Positions 24,639-34,151 of a stretch of 45,995 nucleotides of DNA are shown piece after piece (position 1 is the stretch's first letter; each line of letters starts with the position of its first letter). The position numbers and the translations under genes are program-made. The stretch comes from Microcella sp. (GTDB lineage: Bacteria; Actinomycetota; Actinomycetes; Actinomycetales; Microbacteriaceae). The stretch is from positions 1 through 45,995 of the forward strand of contig NZ_JAUSMI010000141.1 in the NCBI RefSeq assembly GCF_030645145.1, read 5' to 3'. The notes under the pieces were generated by a model. The model was not told the DNA's origin. It did not search any database and was given only the letters and a program-made list of their open reading frames with translations.

Positions 24639-25403
24639 CTATCCGCCGTCGACCGGCAGCATGACCGGCTGGACGGAGAGCGCGTCGACGCGCTCCGCCA
24701 CGATCGGGTCGGATGCCCATCGAGCGCTCATCGCGCCGATGACCTCCCGCAGGCGGTCGGCCCCGACGCCCGGCGCGACGGCGAGACGCACGACGATCTC
24801 CGGCCCGCTCCCGCGCAGCTCCGGGTCGCCGCCCACGGGCGCCACCGCCACGATCTCGGTGTGCTCCTCGGCCGGACGCGCGATCGCCTCGACGACCTCG
24901 GGGTCGTCGATCGCGGGCACCCAGGCCGTGCCGCGCGCGATCGCCCAGACGGCGGGTCGCGGCAGCACGAGCTCGTCGCCGCGCGCGTCGATCACGACGC
25001 GATCGGTCTGCTCGCTCGCGGCGGCGAGGGCCACCCGCTGCGCGGTCGCGGGCACGGGACGGGCATCCGGTCGCCAGGTCGACATGGCCGCGACCGAGGA
25101 GAAGACGGGCAGGATCGGACGGCCGTCGGGGCCGGCGACGGTGATGATCGAGAGCTCCTGCGTCTTGTCGATGCGGACGCCGTGCTCGTTCTCGCCCTCC
25201 TCGCCGGCGACGGCGACGAGCGGGATGAGGAATCGGCAGTCGGCGATCGCGGCGACGAGGCCGCTCGCGCTCAGCTCGCCTGCGCGGAAGGCGCGCATCC
25301 CCTCGACGTAGGCGTCGGGCGCCGAGCCGTCGTCACCGGCGGCGGGGTTCGGGGTGAAGCCGCGGCCGGCCCAGGGCTGGCCGGCGGAGTCGGTCGCGGA
25401 CAT
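24639..25403 (-). CDS. SseB-family protein
   Basis: 254-residue soluble protein without signal peptide or membrane segments. The central part ([27 protein letters not shown], then [20 protein letters not shown]) matches the SseB N-terminal domain seen in many actinobacteria beside the his genes; the role is unknown. It starts 21 nt after the priA stop and is the last gene of the hisC-B-H-priA transcription unit. Confidence 0.8.
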   Translation of the reverse strand: MSATDSAGQPWAGRGFTPNPAAGDDGSAPDAYVEGMRAFRAGELSASGLVAAIADCRFLIPLVAVAGEEGENEHGVRIDKTQELSIITVAGPDGRPILPVFSSVAAMSTWRPDARPVPATAQRVALAAASEQTDRVVIDARGDELVLPRPAVWAIARGTAWVPAIDDPEVVEAIARPAEEHTEIVAVAPVGGDPELRGSGPEIVVRLAVAPGVGADRLREVIGAMSARWASDPIVAERVDALSVQPVMLPVDGG

Positions 25404-25424
25404 CGTGAGCGGCGACCGTCGACG

Positions 25425-26174
25425 TCAGTTGCCGGCGACGTCGAGGGCTTCGGGCAGCGTGAACGCCCCGGCGTAGAGCGCCTTGCCGACGATCGCGCCC
25501 TCGAGGCCGAGCGGCACGAGCTCGCGGAGCGCCGCGATGTCGTCGAGGCTCGAGACGCCGCCGGAGGCGATGACGGGGCGGTGGGTGCGCTCCATGACGT
25601 CGCGGAGCAGCTCGAGGTTGGGGCCGTTGAGCGTGCCGTCCTTCGTGACGTCGGTCACGACGTAGCGGGCGCAGCCGGCCTCCTCGAGGCGCTCGAGGAC
25701 GTGCCAGAGGTCGCCGCCCTCCTCCGTCCAGCCGCGCGCCGCGAGGGTCGTGCCGCGGACGTCGAGGCCGACCGCGATGGCCTCGCCGTACTCGGCGATG
25801 ACGTGGGCGGCCCACTCCGGGTTCTCGAGGGCGGCGGTTCCGAGGTTGATGCGCTTGGCGCCCGTCGCGAGCGCGGCCTCGAGACTCTTGTCGTCGCGGA
25901 TGCCGCCCGAGAGCTCGATGTTGACGTGGCGCGGGACAGCCTTGACGACCTTCTGGATCATCTTGCGGTTGTTGCCGCGCCCGAAGGCAGCATCGAGGTC
26001 GACGAGGTGGATCCACTCGGCGCCGTCGTTCGCCCACTCGAGGGCGGCGTCGACGGGGTCGCCGTAGCTCGTCTCGGTCCCGGCCTCGCCCTGGGTGAGT
26101 CGGACGGCCTTGCCGCTCGCGACGTCCACCGCCGGGAGCAGCGTGAGGGCGGGGATTCGAGAGAACTCGCTCAT
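25425..26174 (-). CDS. priA: bifunctional HisA/TrpF isomerase PriA
   Basis: (beta-alpha)8 barrel enzyme that isomerises ProFAR in histidine synthesis and, in actinobacteria lacking trpF, also phosphoribosylanthranilate in tryptophan synthesis. The 249-residue protein has the first catalytic Asp in [36 protein letters not shown] and the second Asp in [21 protein letters not shown] site precedes the ATG. Dual function is inferred from the actinobacterial family; tryptophan genes are not in the window. A TACGAT at 26243-26248 could be its own -10. Confidence 0.93.
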   Translation of the reverse strand: MSEFSRIPALTLLPAVDVASGKAVRLTQGEAGTETSYGDPVDAALEWANDGAEWIHLVDLDAAFGRGNNRKMIQKVVKAVPRHVNIELSGGIRDDKSLEAALATGAKRINLGTAALENPEWAAHVIAEYGEAIAVGLDVRGTTLAARGWTEEGGDLWHVLERLEEAGCARYVVTDVTKDGTLNGPNLELLRDVMERTHRPVIASGGVSSLDDIAALRELVPLGLEGAIVGKALYAGAFTLPEALDVAGN

Positions 26175-26273
26175 AACAGTCTTCCTGTGGGTGCGTGTGC
26201 GGTGGTGGAGGGCATCAGGGTCGGCCCGGGCACAAGCACAGAATCGTACTCTCCTTCGCACGGACATCCGTGC

Positions 26274-26912
26274 TCAGAGAGTGCTCAGCCAGTTCCCGAG
26301 GAGTCGGAGACCGGCCTCCCCCGATTTCTCGGGGTGGAACTGCGTCGCGCTCAGCGGGCCGTTCTCGACCGCAGCGACGAAGCGCCCGCCGTGATCGGCC
26401 CACGTGATCGCGGGCGCCGGGATCTTCGGGTTCGTGATCTCGAGCGTCCAGTCGCGGGCGGCGTAGGAGTGCACGAAGTAGAAGCGCTCGTCGTGGAGGC
26501 TCTCGAACAGTCGCGAGTCGGCCGGGGCGTCGACGGTGTTCCAGCCCATGTGCGGGAGGACGGGGGCGTCGAGCTCGGAGACCGTGCCCGGCCACTGCCC
26601 GAGGCCCTCGCTCACGACGCCGCGCTCGTCTCCGCGCTCGAACAGCACCTGCATGCCGACGCAGATGCCGAGCACGGGTCGCCCACCGGCGAGCCGCCGG
26701 TCGATCATCTCGTCGCCCCGCACGGCGCGCAGCGCGCCCATGACCGCACCGAACGCGCCGACGCCGGGGACGAGCAGGCCGTCCGCGTCGCGGACGCGCC
26801 CGCGGTCGGCGGAGAGGGAGACGCGCGCGCCGGCGGCCTCGAGCGCCTTCGCGGCCGAGTGGATGTTGCCGGAGCCGTAGTCGAGGACGACGACGCTGGG
26901 ACGCTCGCTCAC
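26274..26912 (-). CDS. hisH: imidazole glycerol phosphate synthase, glutaminase subunit
   Basis: Class I glutamine amidotransferase that supplies ammonia to HisF. 212 residues: [18 protein letters not shown] at the start, nucleophile Cys in [10 protein letters not shown] near residue 83, and the His/Glu pair in [12 protein letters not shown] near residue 192. It lies 2 nt after hisB. hisF is not in the window. Confidence 0.96.
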   Translation of the reverse strand: MSERPSVVVLDYGSGNIHSAAKALEAAGARVSLSADRGRVRDADGLLVPGVGAFGAVMGALRAVRGDEMIDRRLAGGRPVLGICVGMQVLFERGDERGVVSEGLGQWPGTVSELDAPVLPHMGWNTVDAPADSRLFESLHDERFYFVHSYAARDWTLEITNPKIPAPAITWADHGGRFVAAVENGPLSATQFHPEKSGEAGLRLLGNWLSTL

Positions 26913-26914
26913 GA

Positions 26915-27520
26915 TCAGAGCGCGCCCTTGGTGGACGGCACGCCCTGCACGCGCGCATCGGGCGCCACGGCCTGTCGGAACGCGCGCGCGAACGCCTTGA
27001 ACTCGGCCTCGGCGATGTGGTGCGGGTCGCGGCCGGCGAGCACGGTCAGGTGCACGGTGAGACCGGCGTGCATCGTGATCGCCTCGAAGACGTGGCGCAC
27101 CATCGAGCCCGTGAAGTGGCCGCCGATGAGGTGGAGCTCGAAGCCGGCGGGCTCGCCGGAGTGCACGAGGTACGGGCGTCCGGAGACGTCGACGACCGCC
27201 TGCGCGAGGGCGTCGTCGAGCGGCACGAGGGCGTCACCGAAGCGCGCTATGCCGGTCTTGTCGCCGAGCGCTGTGCGGATCGCCTGGCCGAGGACGATGC
27301 CCGTGTCCTCCACCGTGTGGTGCACGTCGATCGCGGTGTCGCCGTGCGCCTCGACCGTCAGGTCGACGAGCGCGTGCTTCGCGAACGCCGTCAGCATGTG
27401 GTCGAAGAACGGCACGGTCGTCGAGATCGACGACTGGCCGCTCCCGTCGAGATCGATCGAGAGGCGGATGCTCGACTCGCTCGTCTCGCGACGGAGCTCG
27501 GCAGTGCGGGGGGAGGTCAC
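26915..27520 (-). CDS. hisB: imidazoleglycerol-phosphate dehydratase
   Basis: Mn-dependent dehydratase of histidine synthesis, monofunctional (201 residues, no phosphatase domain). Metal-binding motifs are [23 protein letters not shown] and [18 protein letters not shown] near the C-terminus. The GTG at 27520 overlaps the hisC stop (GTGA). Confidence 0.97.
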   Translation of the reverse strand: MTSPRTAELRRETSESSIRLSIDLDGSGQSSISTTVPFFDHMLTAFAKHALVDLTVEAHGDTAIDVHHTVEDTGIVLGQAIRTALGDKTGIARFGDALVPLDDALAQAVVDVSGRPYLVHSGEPAGFELHLIGGHFTGSMVRHVFEAITMHAGLTVHLTVLAGRDPHHIAEAEFKAFARAFRQAVAPDARVQGVPSTKGAL

Positions 27521-28593
27521 CGCTCGATCCTACCGAGCACGTCGAGGAACTCGGTCGTCTCGGCCTCGGTGCCCGCGGTGACGCGGAGGTGGTGCGGGAT
27601 CCCCAGATCGCGGATGAGGATGTCGTGCTCGAGGAGCCGCTCGAAGGTCGCGTGCGGATCGGTCACCCCGCCGAAGAGGACGAAGTTCGCCCAGCTCTCG
27701 TGCGGCGCGTAGCCGAGGCGCGCGAGCTCGGAGTCGAGGCGGTCGCGCTGCTCGCGGATCGCGCCGACGGTCGCGAGCATCGCCGGGGCGTGCTCGAGCG
27801 CCGCCACTGCCGCCGCCTGCGTGAGAGCGGAGAGGTGGTACGGCAGGCGCACGAGCCGCAGGGCGTCGATCACCGCAGGGTCGGCGACGAGGTACCCGAG
27901 CCGGCCCCCGGCGAAGGCGAAGGCCTTGCTCATCGTGCGCGACACGACGAGGCGCGGGCGCCCCTCGAGCAGGCTCAGGGCGGAGGGCTCCCCCTCCGGC
28001 ATGAACTCGGCGTAGGCCTCGTCGACCAGGACGATCCCGCGGCTCGCCTCGTACACCGCGGCGATCGCCTCGAGATCGAGCGGAGTGCCCGTCGGGTTGT
28101 TCGGCGCGCACAGGAAGACGAGATCAGGGTCGGTGCGCTCGACGGCCGCGGCGGCCGTCTCAGGGCTCAGCCGGTAGTCGTCGTCGCGGGCGCCCTCGAC
28201 CCACTGCGTGCCGGTGCCGGCCGCGATGATCGCGTGCATCGAGTACGTCGGGGGGAAGCCCAGGACGCGTCGCCCCGGGCCGCCGAACGCCTGCAGGATG
28301 TGCTGGATGACCTCGTTCGAGCCGTTCGCCGCCCAGATCTGCTCGGGCGCGACTCCGCCTCCGAGGTAGCCGGCGAGGTGCTCGCGGAGGAGAGTGAACT
28401 CGCGGTCGGGGTAGCGATTGATGCTGCGCATCTCGCGCTCGATCGCCGCCGTCACGTGCGCGATGACCTCCGGGGGCACCGGGTGGGTGTTCTCGTTGAC
28501 GTTGAGAGCGATGCGGACGGGCTTCTGCGGGGCGCCGTACGGCGTCAGACCGCGCAGGTCGTCGCGGATGGGGAGGTCGGCGAGGGACGTCAC
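27517..28593 (-). CDS. hisC: histidinol-phosphate aminotransferase
   Basis: PLP-dependent aminotransferase, 358 residues. It has LNVNENTHP near the start, [16 protein letters not shown] near residue 89, [11 protein letters not shown] near 162, [10 protein letters not shown] and the Schiff-base Lys in [17 protein letters not shown] near residue 223. The GTG start is 7 nt downstream of a TAGCAT -10. First gene of the hisC-B-H-priA-sseB unit; hisD, usually upstream, is not here. Confidence 0.96.
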   Translation of the reverse strand: MTSLADLPIRDDLRGLTPYGAPQKPVRIALNVNENTHPVPPEVIAHVTAAIEREMRSINRYPDREFTLLREHLAGYLGGGVAPEQIWAANGSNEVIQHILQAFGGPGRRVLGFPPTYSMHAIIAAGTGTQWVEGARDDDYRLSPETAAAAVERTDPDLVFLCAPNNPTGTPLDLEAIAAVYEASRGIVLVDEAYAEFMPEGEPSALSLLEGRPRLVVSRTMSKAFAFAGGRLGYLVADPAVIDALRLVRLPYHLSALTQAAAVAALEHAPAMLATVGAIREQRDRLDSELARLGYAPHESWANFVLFGGVTDPHATFERLLEHDILIRDLGIPHHLRVTAGTEAETTEFLDVLGRIER

Positions 28594-28600
28594 TCCGTCA

Positions 28601-28606
28601 ATGCTA
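28601..28606 (-). promoter_or_regulatory. hisC -10 element (leaderless)
   Basis: TAGCAT on the minus strand ends 7 nt before the hisC GTG at 28593. Confidence 0.5.
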
Positions 28607-28640
28607 GGCGCTCGCGGCGGCCCGCCTGTCGGGTGCCCGC

Positions 28641-28991
28641 TCAGTCGGCGTAGGCCGCGGGGAGCACGAGCGCCTGGCCCGGCTCGACCGAGCCGCCGGC
28701 GAGGTCGTTGACCGCGATGATGTCGGCGACGACGTCGGCGGGGTTCGCCTCGGGGGCCACGATCGCGGCGATCTGCCAGAGCGACTGGCCGGCCTCGACC
28801 GTGATGCTCGCGGGCGCGGAGGTCGCGGCGTTCGACGAGGTGGCGGTGGCCGCCGCCCCGCTGAGGGCCGCGGCGAAGATGCCGACGACGAGCGGGGCGG
28901 CGACGAGGCCCGTGAGGACCATGCGGCCGCGGCGCGTGATGCGGAGGCGCGTGCGGGGGGCTGCGGTCTCGGCGAGTGCGATGGCGGTCAT
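28641..28991 (-). CDS. LysM-domain membrane-anchored protein under LexA control
   Basis: 116 residues: a basic N-terminus, one transmembrane or signal segment (MVLTGLVAAPLVVGIFAAALSG, about 24-45), an Ala/Ser/Thr linker, and a C-terminal LysM domain (TVEAGQSLWQIAAIVAPEANP...GQALVLP). A strong AGGAGG precedes the ATG. It is divergent from lexA and its promoter is covered by two LexA boxes. Genes in the same position elsewhere (DivS in Corynebacterium glutamicum, ChiZ in Mycobacterium tuberculosis) are SOS-induced cell-division inhibitors, so a similar job is likely. No hydrolase catalytic motif is visible. Confidence 0.82.
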   Translation of the reverse strand: MTAIALAETAAPRTRLRITRRGRMVLTGLVAAPLVVGIFAAALSGAAATATSSNAATSAPASITVEAGQSLWQIAAIVAPEANPADVVADIIAVNDLAGGSVEPGQALVLPAAYAD

Positions 28992-29099
28992 GGAGTCCTC
29001 CTGGGTTCCTCGAGGTGAGGATGTCGACAGGCCCCCGGCGGCGGGGACCGCCGGGGATGCAGCGCCCCTCGGCCGGGAGGAGCTCTGCGAACCTGTGTT

Positions 29100-29115
29100 C
29101 CGAACATACATTCGA
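29100..29115. promoter_or_regulatory. LexA box 1 (over LysM gene -10)
   Basis: CCGAAC-ATAC-ATTCGA differs from the actinobacterial SOS consensus TCGAAC-N4-GTTCGA at two positions. It covers the -10 of the LysM gene promoter. Confidence 0.75.
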
Positions 29116-29131
29116 TCGAACAGAGATTCAA
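29103..29131 (-). promoter_or_regulatory. LysM gene promoter
   Basis: On the minus strand TTGAAT (29126-29131) and TATGTT (29103-29108) are exactly 17 bp apart. Both hexamers lie inside LexA boxes. Confidence 0.65.
29116..29131. promoter_or_regulatory. LexA box 2 (over LysM gene -35)
   Basis: TCGAAC-AGAG-ATTCAA differs from the SOS consensus at two positions and directly abuts box 1. It covers the -35 of the LysM gene promoter. Confidence 0.7.
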
Positions 29132-29171
29132 GACTTCGAGGCCCTTTTCGCCCAGTTCGTGCGCGACACGT

Positions 29172-29187
29172 TCGAACGGGTGTTTGA
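29172..29187. promoter_or_regulatory. LexA box 3 (lexA autoregulation)
   Basis: TCGAAC-GGGT-GTTTGA matches the SOS consensus except one base. It overlaps the -35 of the lexA promoter. Confidence 0.85.
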
Positions 29188-29212
29188 ATGCGCCGCCTCG
29201 GGCGGATAGAGT
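29184..29212 (+). promoter_or_regulatory. lexA promoter
   Basis: TTGAAT (29184-29189) and TAGAGT (29207-29212) are 17 bp apart. The predicted start is near 29219, leaving a leader of about 65 nt before the ATG at 29286. Confidence 0.65.
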
Positions 29213-29285
29213 TTCGAAGACTCACCGATCACTCCACCAGTGACCACCGACATTCCTCCCCGACCGCTTCGGAACGGAGCCCCTC

Positions 29286-29975
29286 ATGGCCGATGACCTC
29301 GCCGACGCGGCGTCCGCCCCCTCCACTCGCCGCCGGACCACGCTGAGCGACAAGCAGCGCGCGATCCTCGGGGTCATCCAGGCGTCCGTCGCTCAGCGCG
29401 GCTATCCGCCGTCGATGCGCGAGATCGGCGACGCCGTGGGGCTGTCGTCGATGTCGAGCGTGTCGCACCAGCTGGGGCAGCTCGAGCTCAGCGGCTACCT
29501 GCGCCGCGACCCGAACCGGCCGCGCGCCCTCGAGGTCCTCATCGATCTCGAGAGCACGGCATCCCCCTCATCGGACGCGCCCACGGGGCCGTCCGTCGGC
29601 GACGCGGCCATGGTGCCGCTCGTCGGCCGGATCGCCGCGGGAATCCCGATCACGGCCGACCAGCAGGTCGAGGAGGTCTTCCCCCTCCCCCGCCAGCTCG
29701 TCGGCAAGGGCGAGCTGTTCATGCTCAAGGTCGTCGGCGACTCGATGATCGACGCCGCCATCTGCGACGGCGACTGGGTCGTCGTGCGCCAGCAGAGCAC
29801 GGCGGAGAACGGCGAGATCGTCGCCGCCATGCTCGACGACGAGGCGACCGTCAAGGTCTTCAAGCAGCGCGACGGCCACACGTGGCTGCTGCCGCGGAAC
29901 TCGGCGTTCGAGCCGATCGTCGGCGACTACGCGACGATCCTCGGCAAGATCGTGGCGGTCCTGCGCTCGGTCTGA
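29286..29975 (+). CDS. lexA: SOS repressor LexA
   Basis: 229-residue repressor of the DNA-damage response. The N-terminal winged helix ([16 protein letters not shown], then [23 protein letters not shown]) is followed by a linker and the S24 peptidase domain. Visible catalytic features are the self-cleavage site in GRIAAGIPI near residue 119, nucleophile Ser in VGDSMIDA near residue 153 and the base Lys in ATVKVFK near residue 190. It has an autoregulatory LexA box in its promoter. It converges on hflX. Confidence 0.98.
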   Translation: MADDLADAASAPSTRRRTTLSDKQRAILGVIQASVAQRGYPPSMREIGDAVGLSSMSSVSHQLGQLELSGYLRRDPNRPRALEVLIDLESTASPSSDAPTGPSVGDAAMVPLVGRIAAGIPITADQQVEEVFPLPRQLVGKGELFMLKVVGDSMIDAAICDGDWVVVRQQSTAENGEIVAAMLDDEATVKVFKQRDGHTWLLPRNSAFEPIVGDYATILGKIVAVLRSV

Positions 29976-30008
29976 GCCTGCGCCGCAGCTCGCGCCGTGG
30001 CCGGACGA

Positions 30009-30025
30009 GCGACCGTCGCGGTCGC
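30009..30025. terminator. small hairpin between convergent lexA and hflX
   Basis: A 7-bp stem GCGACCG-TCG-CGGTCGC lies in the 52-bp gap between the lexA and hflX stop codons. It is symmetrical, so it could serve both directions. It lacks a T run on either side. Confidence 0.4.
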
Positions 30026-30027
30026 CG

Positions 30028-31584
30028 TCAGGCCTCGACGACGACGAACGGCTCGAACGGCCCCGTGAACTGCGGGTCGATGAGCGCGTGGACGCGCGTG
30101 CCGCGCTCGTCGTACTCGGTCGAGATCACGCGCCCGCGCTCGTGCAGCAGCGCCACGAGCTCGCCGCGCTCGAACGGGATCAGCAGCGCGAGCTCGACCT
30201 CGGGGTTCGGCAGCAGCTCGGCGATGCGCGCGCGCAGCTCGTCGATGCCCTCGCCCGTCTTCGCCGAGACGAACACGGCCGTGGGCTCGAGTCCGCGGAG
30301 CACGAGCCGTGCGTCGTCGTCGAGGAGGTCGGCCTTGTTGAACACGATGATCTCGGGCAGATGGCGGGCCTCGACCTCGCCGATGACGTTGCGGACCGTC
30401 GCGATCTGCGCCGCCGGGTCGGGGTGGGCGCCGTCGACGACGTGCACGATGACGTCCGACTCGGCGATCTCCTCGAGCGTCGAGCGGAACGCCTCCACGA
30501 GCTGGTGCGGCAGGTTCCGCACGAAGCCGACGGTGTCGGCGAGGGTGAACGGCCGACCGTCGGGGGTCGACGACTTGCGCACCGTCGCATCGAGGGTCGC
30601 GAACAGGGCGTTCTCGACCAGCACGCCCGCGCGCGTGATGCGGTTGAGCAGGCTCGACTTGCCCGCGTTCGTGTAGCCCGCGATCGCGACGCTCGGCACG
30701 GTGAACCGGTCTCGATTGGCGCGCTTGGCGGCGCGAGCCGGCGCGAAGCCCTTGATCTGCTTGCGCAGCTTCGCCATGCGGGTGTGGATGCGGCGGCGGT
30801 CGAGCTCCATCTTCGTCTCACCCGGACCGCGGCTGCCCATGCCCGCGCCGGCCGAGCCGACCTGGCCGCCGGCCTGGCGCGACATCGACTCGCCCCAGCC
30901 GCGCAGGCGCGGCAGGAGGTACTCGAGCTGCGCGAGCTCGACCTGCGCCTTGCCTTCGCGGCTCTTGGCGTGCTGGCTGAAGATGTCGAGGATGACGGCC
31001 GTGCGGTCGATGACCTTGACCTTCACGACGTCCTCGAGCGCGCGCCGCTGGCTCGGGGCGAGCTCGGTGTCGGCGATCACGGTGTCGGCGCCGAGCTCGG
31101 CGACGATGAGCGCGAGCTCGGCCGCCTTGCCCTTGCCGAGGTAGGTGCTCGGGTCGGGGTGCGGGCGGCGCTGCAGCAGACCGTCGAGCACGACAGCGCC
31201 CGCGGTCTCGGCGAGGGCCGCGAGCTCGCGCAGCGAGTTCTCGGCGTCGGCGATCGAGCCGCCCGAGTAGACGCCGATGAGGACGACGTTCTCGAGGCGC
31301 AGCTGCCGGTACTCGACCTCGGTGACGTCGTCGAGCTCGGTGGAGAGTCCGCGGACGCGGCGCAGCGCGGCGCGGTCCTCGCGGTCGAACTGGTCGCCGT
31401 CGCGATCGCTCAGGTACGAGTCGTCGTCCTGCAGGGCCGATGCGCGGCCGCCGTGGAGCGAGACCGATCGCGCGCGGAAATCGGCGTTCGCGAGGACGCG
31501 CGCCACGGCATCCCCCTCGGCGTCATCGCCGATCGGGAGCTCGCGGGGGTCGTCAGCGCCGGGGGCGGTGCTCTGGTCGCTCAT
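30028..31584 (-). CDS. hflX: GTPase HflX
   Basis: Ribosome-associated GTPase that splits stalled or stress-inactivated 70S ribosomes. From the ATG at 31584 it is 518 residues, longer than typical because of an acidic N-terminal extension of about 60 residues. HflX N-domain (DGLLQRRPHPDPSTYLGKGKA), coiled linker (GPGETKMELDRRRIHTRMAKL), G1 GYTNAGKSSL, G3 DTVGFVRNLP, G4 NKAD. An ATG at 31596 is also in frame, but a TATGGT -10 ends 7 nt before 31584, favouring the inner start. It diverges from the RsmC-like gene. Confidence 0.95.
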   Translation of the reverse strand: MSDQSTAPGADDPRELPIGDDAEGDAVARVLANADFRARSVSLHGGRASALQDDDSYLSDRDGDQFDREDRAALRRVRGLSTELDDVTEVEYRQLRLENVVLIGVYSGGSIADAENSLRELAALAETAGAVVLDGLLQRRPHPDPSTYLGKGKAAELALIVAELGADTVIADTELAPSQRRALEDVVKVKVIDRTAVILDIFSQHAKSREGKAQVELAQLEYLLPRLRGWGESMSRQAGGQVGSAGAGMGSRGPGETKMELDRRRIHTRMAKLRKQIKGFAPARAAKRANRDRFTVPSVAIAGYTNAGKSSLLNRITRAGVLVENALFATLDATVRKSSTPDGRPFTLADTVGFVRNLPHQLVEAFRSTLEEIAESDVIVHVVDGAHPDPAAQIATVRNVIGEVEARHLPEIIVFNKADLLDDDARLVLRGLEPTAVFVSAKTGEGIDELRARIAELLPNPEVELALLIPFERGELVALLHERGRVISTEYDERGTRVHALIDPQFTGPFEPFVVVEA

Positions 31585-31591
31585 CCGCTTC

Positions 31592-31597
31592 ACCATA
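31592..31597 (-). promoter_or_regulatory. hflX -10 element (leaderless)
   Basis: TATGGT on the minus strand ends 7 nt before the ATG at 31584. It includes the alternative upstream ATG, which it would exclude from the mRNA. Confidence 0.45.
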
Positions 31598-31613
31598 CTC
31601 TCTTGCCATTCGG

Positions 31614-31619
31614 TAGATT
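31614..31619 (+). promoter_or_regulatory. -10 element of RsmC-like gene (leaderless)
   Basis: TAGATT ends 6 nt before the ATG at 31626, giving back-to-back leaderless promoters with hflX. Confidence 0.5.
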
Positions 31620-31625
31620 CTGCCC

Positions 31626-32288
31626 ATGTCCTCCGACCACTACTTCAGCGCGCAGCCGAGCAGTGACATGGTCGTCAAGACGCTCCCCGTGACTCTCGCG
31701 GGGCGGGCGCTCGAGGTGCAGACGGCCGGAGGAGTCTTCAGCCCGGGCGGCCTCGACGTCGGCACGCGCGTGCTGCTCGGGTCCGTTCCGCCGCCTCCGC
31801 CGGGCGGGAATCTGCTCGACCTCGGGTGCGGGTGGGGGCCGATCGCCCTGTCGCTCGCGCTCGAATCGCCGCGCGCGACGGTGTGGGCGGTCGACGTGAA
31901 CGAGCGCGCGCTCGACCTCACGCGACGCAACGCCGAGAGCCTCGGCCTCACGAACATCAACGCCGTGCGGCCGGAGGATGTTCCCGCTGAGCTGACGTTC
32001 CGCACGATCTGGTCGAACCCGCCGATCCGGGTCGGCAAGAACGAGCTGCACGGCATGCTGAGCGCGTGGCTGCCGCGCATCGCCGACGCATCGGACGCGT
32101 GGCTCGTCGTCGCCCGCAACCTCGGCTCGGACTCGCTCCAGCGCTGGATCGAGGCCGAGCACGGCGACCTGCTGCGGGTCCAGCGCGCCGCGACGAGCAA
32201 GGGCTTCCGCGTCCTGCGCGTGCGGCGCAGGGGCGCAGCGACCGGGGCGATCCCGGTCATCGGCGAATCGGTGTCGCCGGTCGCCTGA
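31626..32288 (+). CDS. RsmC-like class I methyltransferase
   Basis: 220-residue SAM-dependent methyltransferase of the rRNA guanine N2-methyltransferase (RsmC/MTS) type. It starts DHYFSAQPSSD, has the family GVFSPGGLDVGTRVLL near residue 36, SAM motif I LLDLGCGWGPIAL near residue 63, AVDVNERAL, and the catalytic SNPPIRVGK near residue 129. It is the short single-domain actinobacterial form. The rRNA target is inferred from the family. It converges on dapF. Confidence 0.88.
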   Translation: MSSDHYFSAQPSSDMVVKTLPVTLAGRALEVQTAGGVFSPGGLDVGTRVLLGSVPPPPPGGNLLDLGCGWGPIALSLALESPRATVWAVDVNERALDLTRRNAESLGLTNINAVRPEDVPAELTFRTIWSNPPIRVGKNELHGMLSAWLPRIADASDAWLVVARNLGSDSLQRWIEAEHGDLLRVQRAATSKGFRVLRVRRRGAATGAIPVIGESVSPVA

Positions 32289-32304
32289 CCGGCGCGAACC
32301 GGTC

Positions 32305-33183
32305 TCAGACGCGCAGCTCGCCCTCGAAGACGAGCTCGGCCGGGCCGCTCAGCGCGACGTGCTCGCCGTCCTCGGCCGCGAATATCCGCACCCCCAGCAC
32401 GCCGCCCGGGACCTCGACGCGCCACTCGTCGGGCGCGTGCGGCCCCGCCCAGTGCCGCACCGCGAGCGCGGCCGCGACGGCCCCCGTGCCGCACGAGAGC
32501 GTCTCGCCGCTCCCCCGCTCGTGCACGCGCATCCGGATGCGCCCGATGCCGTCGACGACGAGCGGATCGCGCGGGACGACGAACTCAACGTTGGCCCCCG
32601 CGGGCGGCGCGGGCTCGAGCTCGGGGGCGCGAGTCAGGTCGATCTCGGCGAGCTCGTCATCACTCGCGACCGCGACGACGATGTGCGGGTTGCCGACGTT
32701 GATGCCGAGACCCGGTCGCGCCACGGGCAGCTCGCGGGCGCGCACGAGCGGCTCGCCGCCGTCGAGTCGCCAGCGGCCGAGGTCGGCGGCGAAGCCGTCG
32801 GTGAGGCGCTGCACGTCGCGCACGCCGGCGCGCGTGCCGATCGCGATCGACTGACCGGACTCGAGCTCGGCGAGCCCCGTCTCGAGGAGGTACTTCACGA
32901 AGACCCGGATGCCGTTGCCGCACATCTCGCTGATGCTGCCGTCGCTGTTGACGTAGTCCATGAACCACTCGGCGTCCGGATCCTCCGCGAGAGCTGCGGC
33001 GCCGTCGGGCAGGTGGGCGGAGCGCACCGCGCGGATCACGCCGTCGGCGCCCACCCCGAAGCGTCGGTCGGCGATCGCGGCGAGCTGCTCGGAGCTCAGC
33101 CCGTGCTCGCCCTCCGGGTCGGCGTAGAGCACGAAGTCGTTGCCCGTGCCGTGCCCTTTGGTGAAACGGATGCTCGCGGCCAT
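32305..33183 (-). CDS. dapF: diaminopimelate epimerase
   Basis: Converts LL- to meso-diaminopimelate for lysine and, in many bacteria, peptidoglycan. 292 residues; the two catalytic cysteines are in [11 protein letters not shown] near residue 87 and [13 protein letters not shown] near residue 234. [11 protein letters not shown] and DGVIRAV are also typical. The ATG is 6 nt from a TAGACT -10. It follows miaA (20 nt gap) but has its own promoter. Confidence 0.97.
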   Translation of the reverse strand: MAASIRFTKGHGTGNDFVLYADPEGEHGLSSEQLAAIADRRFGVGADGVIRAVRSAHLPDGAAALAEDPDAEWFMDYVNSDGSISEMCGNGIRVFVKYLLETGLAELESGQSIAIGTRAGVRDVQRLTDGFAADLGRWRLDGGEPLVRARELPVARPGLGINVGNPHIVVAVASDDELAEIDLTRAPELEPAPPAGANVEFVVPRDPLVVDGIGRIRMRVHERGSGETLSCGTGAVAAALAVRHWAGPHAPDEWRVEVPGGVLGVRIFAAEDGEHVALSGPAELVFEGELRV

Positions 33184-33189
33184 TCCCCG

Positions 33190-33195
33190 AGTCTA
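33190..33195 (-). promoter_or_regulatory. dapF -10 element (leaderless)
   Basis: TAGACT on the minus strand ends 6 nt before the dapF ATG at 33183. Confidence 0.5.
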
Positions 33196-33203
33196 CGGCG
33201 CGG

Positions 33204-34151
33204 TCAGGCGGCGTCCCCGGCCCCGCCGCCCGGCTCGAGGGCGGCGAGCACGCGATCCTCGGCCCGCTGCGCGAGCGCGGGATCGAGCGCGTCGAACCAC
33301 TCGATCGTCCCGTCCCGGCGGAACCAGCTCATCTGACGCCGGGCGTACCGCCGGGTCAGCGCGGCGGTCTCGGCGATCGCTGCGGCCTCATCGCAGTCGC
33401 CCCGCAGCTGCGCGAGAGCCTGCGCGTACCCGATCGCGCGACTCGCGGTCGCGCCGCGCTCGAGCCCGCGGTCGCGCAGCCCCCGCACCTCGTCGAGCAG
33501 GCCGAGCCGCCACATGCGGGCGACTCGCTCGTCGAGCCGCGCGGTCAGGAGCGAGCGCTCGAGGGAGAGCCCGAGCTGCACGTGGGGCCGCCAGGGGGTG
33601 TCGCGGGCGGCGAGGCCGACGCTGAAGGGCTCACCGGTGAGCTCGATGACCTCGAGGGCCCGGATGATGCGCCGCGCGTTGTGCGGCCCGATCGCCTCCG
33701 CGGCGTCGGGGTCTCGGCGGGCGAGCTCGAGGTAGAGCTCGGTCGTGCCGCGCTCCGCGTGCGTCGTCTCCCACCTCGCGCGGATCTCCGGGTCGGTGCC
33801 GGGGAAGCGGAAGTCGGTGAGCACGGCGGCGAGGTAGAGCATGGAGCCGCCGACGAGGATGGGCACGGCTCCTCGCGCGAGGATCCCCTCGATCGCGCTC
33901 CGGGCATCCTGCTGATAGCGCGCGACGGAGGCCTCGTCGGTGACCTCGAGGACGTCGAGCAGGTGGTGCGGGATGCCGCGGCGCTCGACGGGGAGGAGCT
34001 TCGCGGTGCCGATGTCCATGCCGCGGTAGAGCTGCATCGCGTCGCCGTTGACGATCTCGGCGGGGCGGCCGCGCCCGGCGAGGCGCTCGGCGATCGCGAG
34101 ACCCAGTTCGCTCTTGCCGGTGCCGGTCGCGCCGACGACCGCGATGATCAC
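33204..34151 (-). CDS. miaA: tRNA dimethylallyltransferase
   Basis: Adds an isopentenyl group to A37 of tRNAs that read UNN codons. 315 residues; P-loop [13 protein letters not shown] at the N-terminus, [17 protein letters not shown] near residue 36, GGSMLY near residue 97 and [11 protein letters not shown] near 161. The GTG at 34151 overlaps the miaB stop (GTGA), so the two modification enzymes that act in sequence are made together. Confidence 0.97.
   Translation of the reverse strand: MIIAVVGATGTGKSELGLAIAERLAGRGRPAEIVNGDAMQLYRGMDIGTAKLLPVERRGIPHHLLDVLEVTDEASVARYQQDARSAIEGILARGAVPILVGGSMLYLAAVLTDFRFPGTDPEIRARWETTHAERGTTELYLELARRDPDAAEAIGPHNARRIIRALEVIELTGEPFSVGLAARDTPWRPHVQLGLSLERSLLTARLDERVARMWRLGLLDEVRGLRDRGLERGATASRAIGYAQALAQLRGDCDEAAAIAETAALTRRYARRQMSWFRRDGTIEWFDALDPALAQRAEDRVLAALEPGGGAGDAA

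Noticed and set aside
31585-31596. Longer HflX start at 31596
   Set aside because: The purine-rich stretch is too close to that ATG, and the codon lies inside the likely -10 element for the 31584 start.
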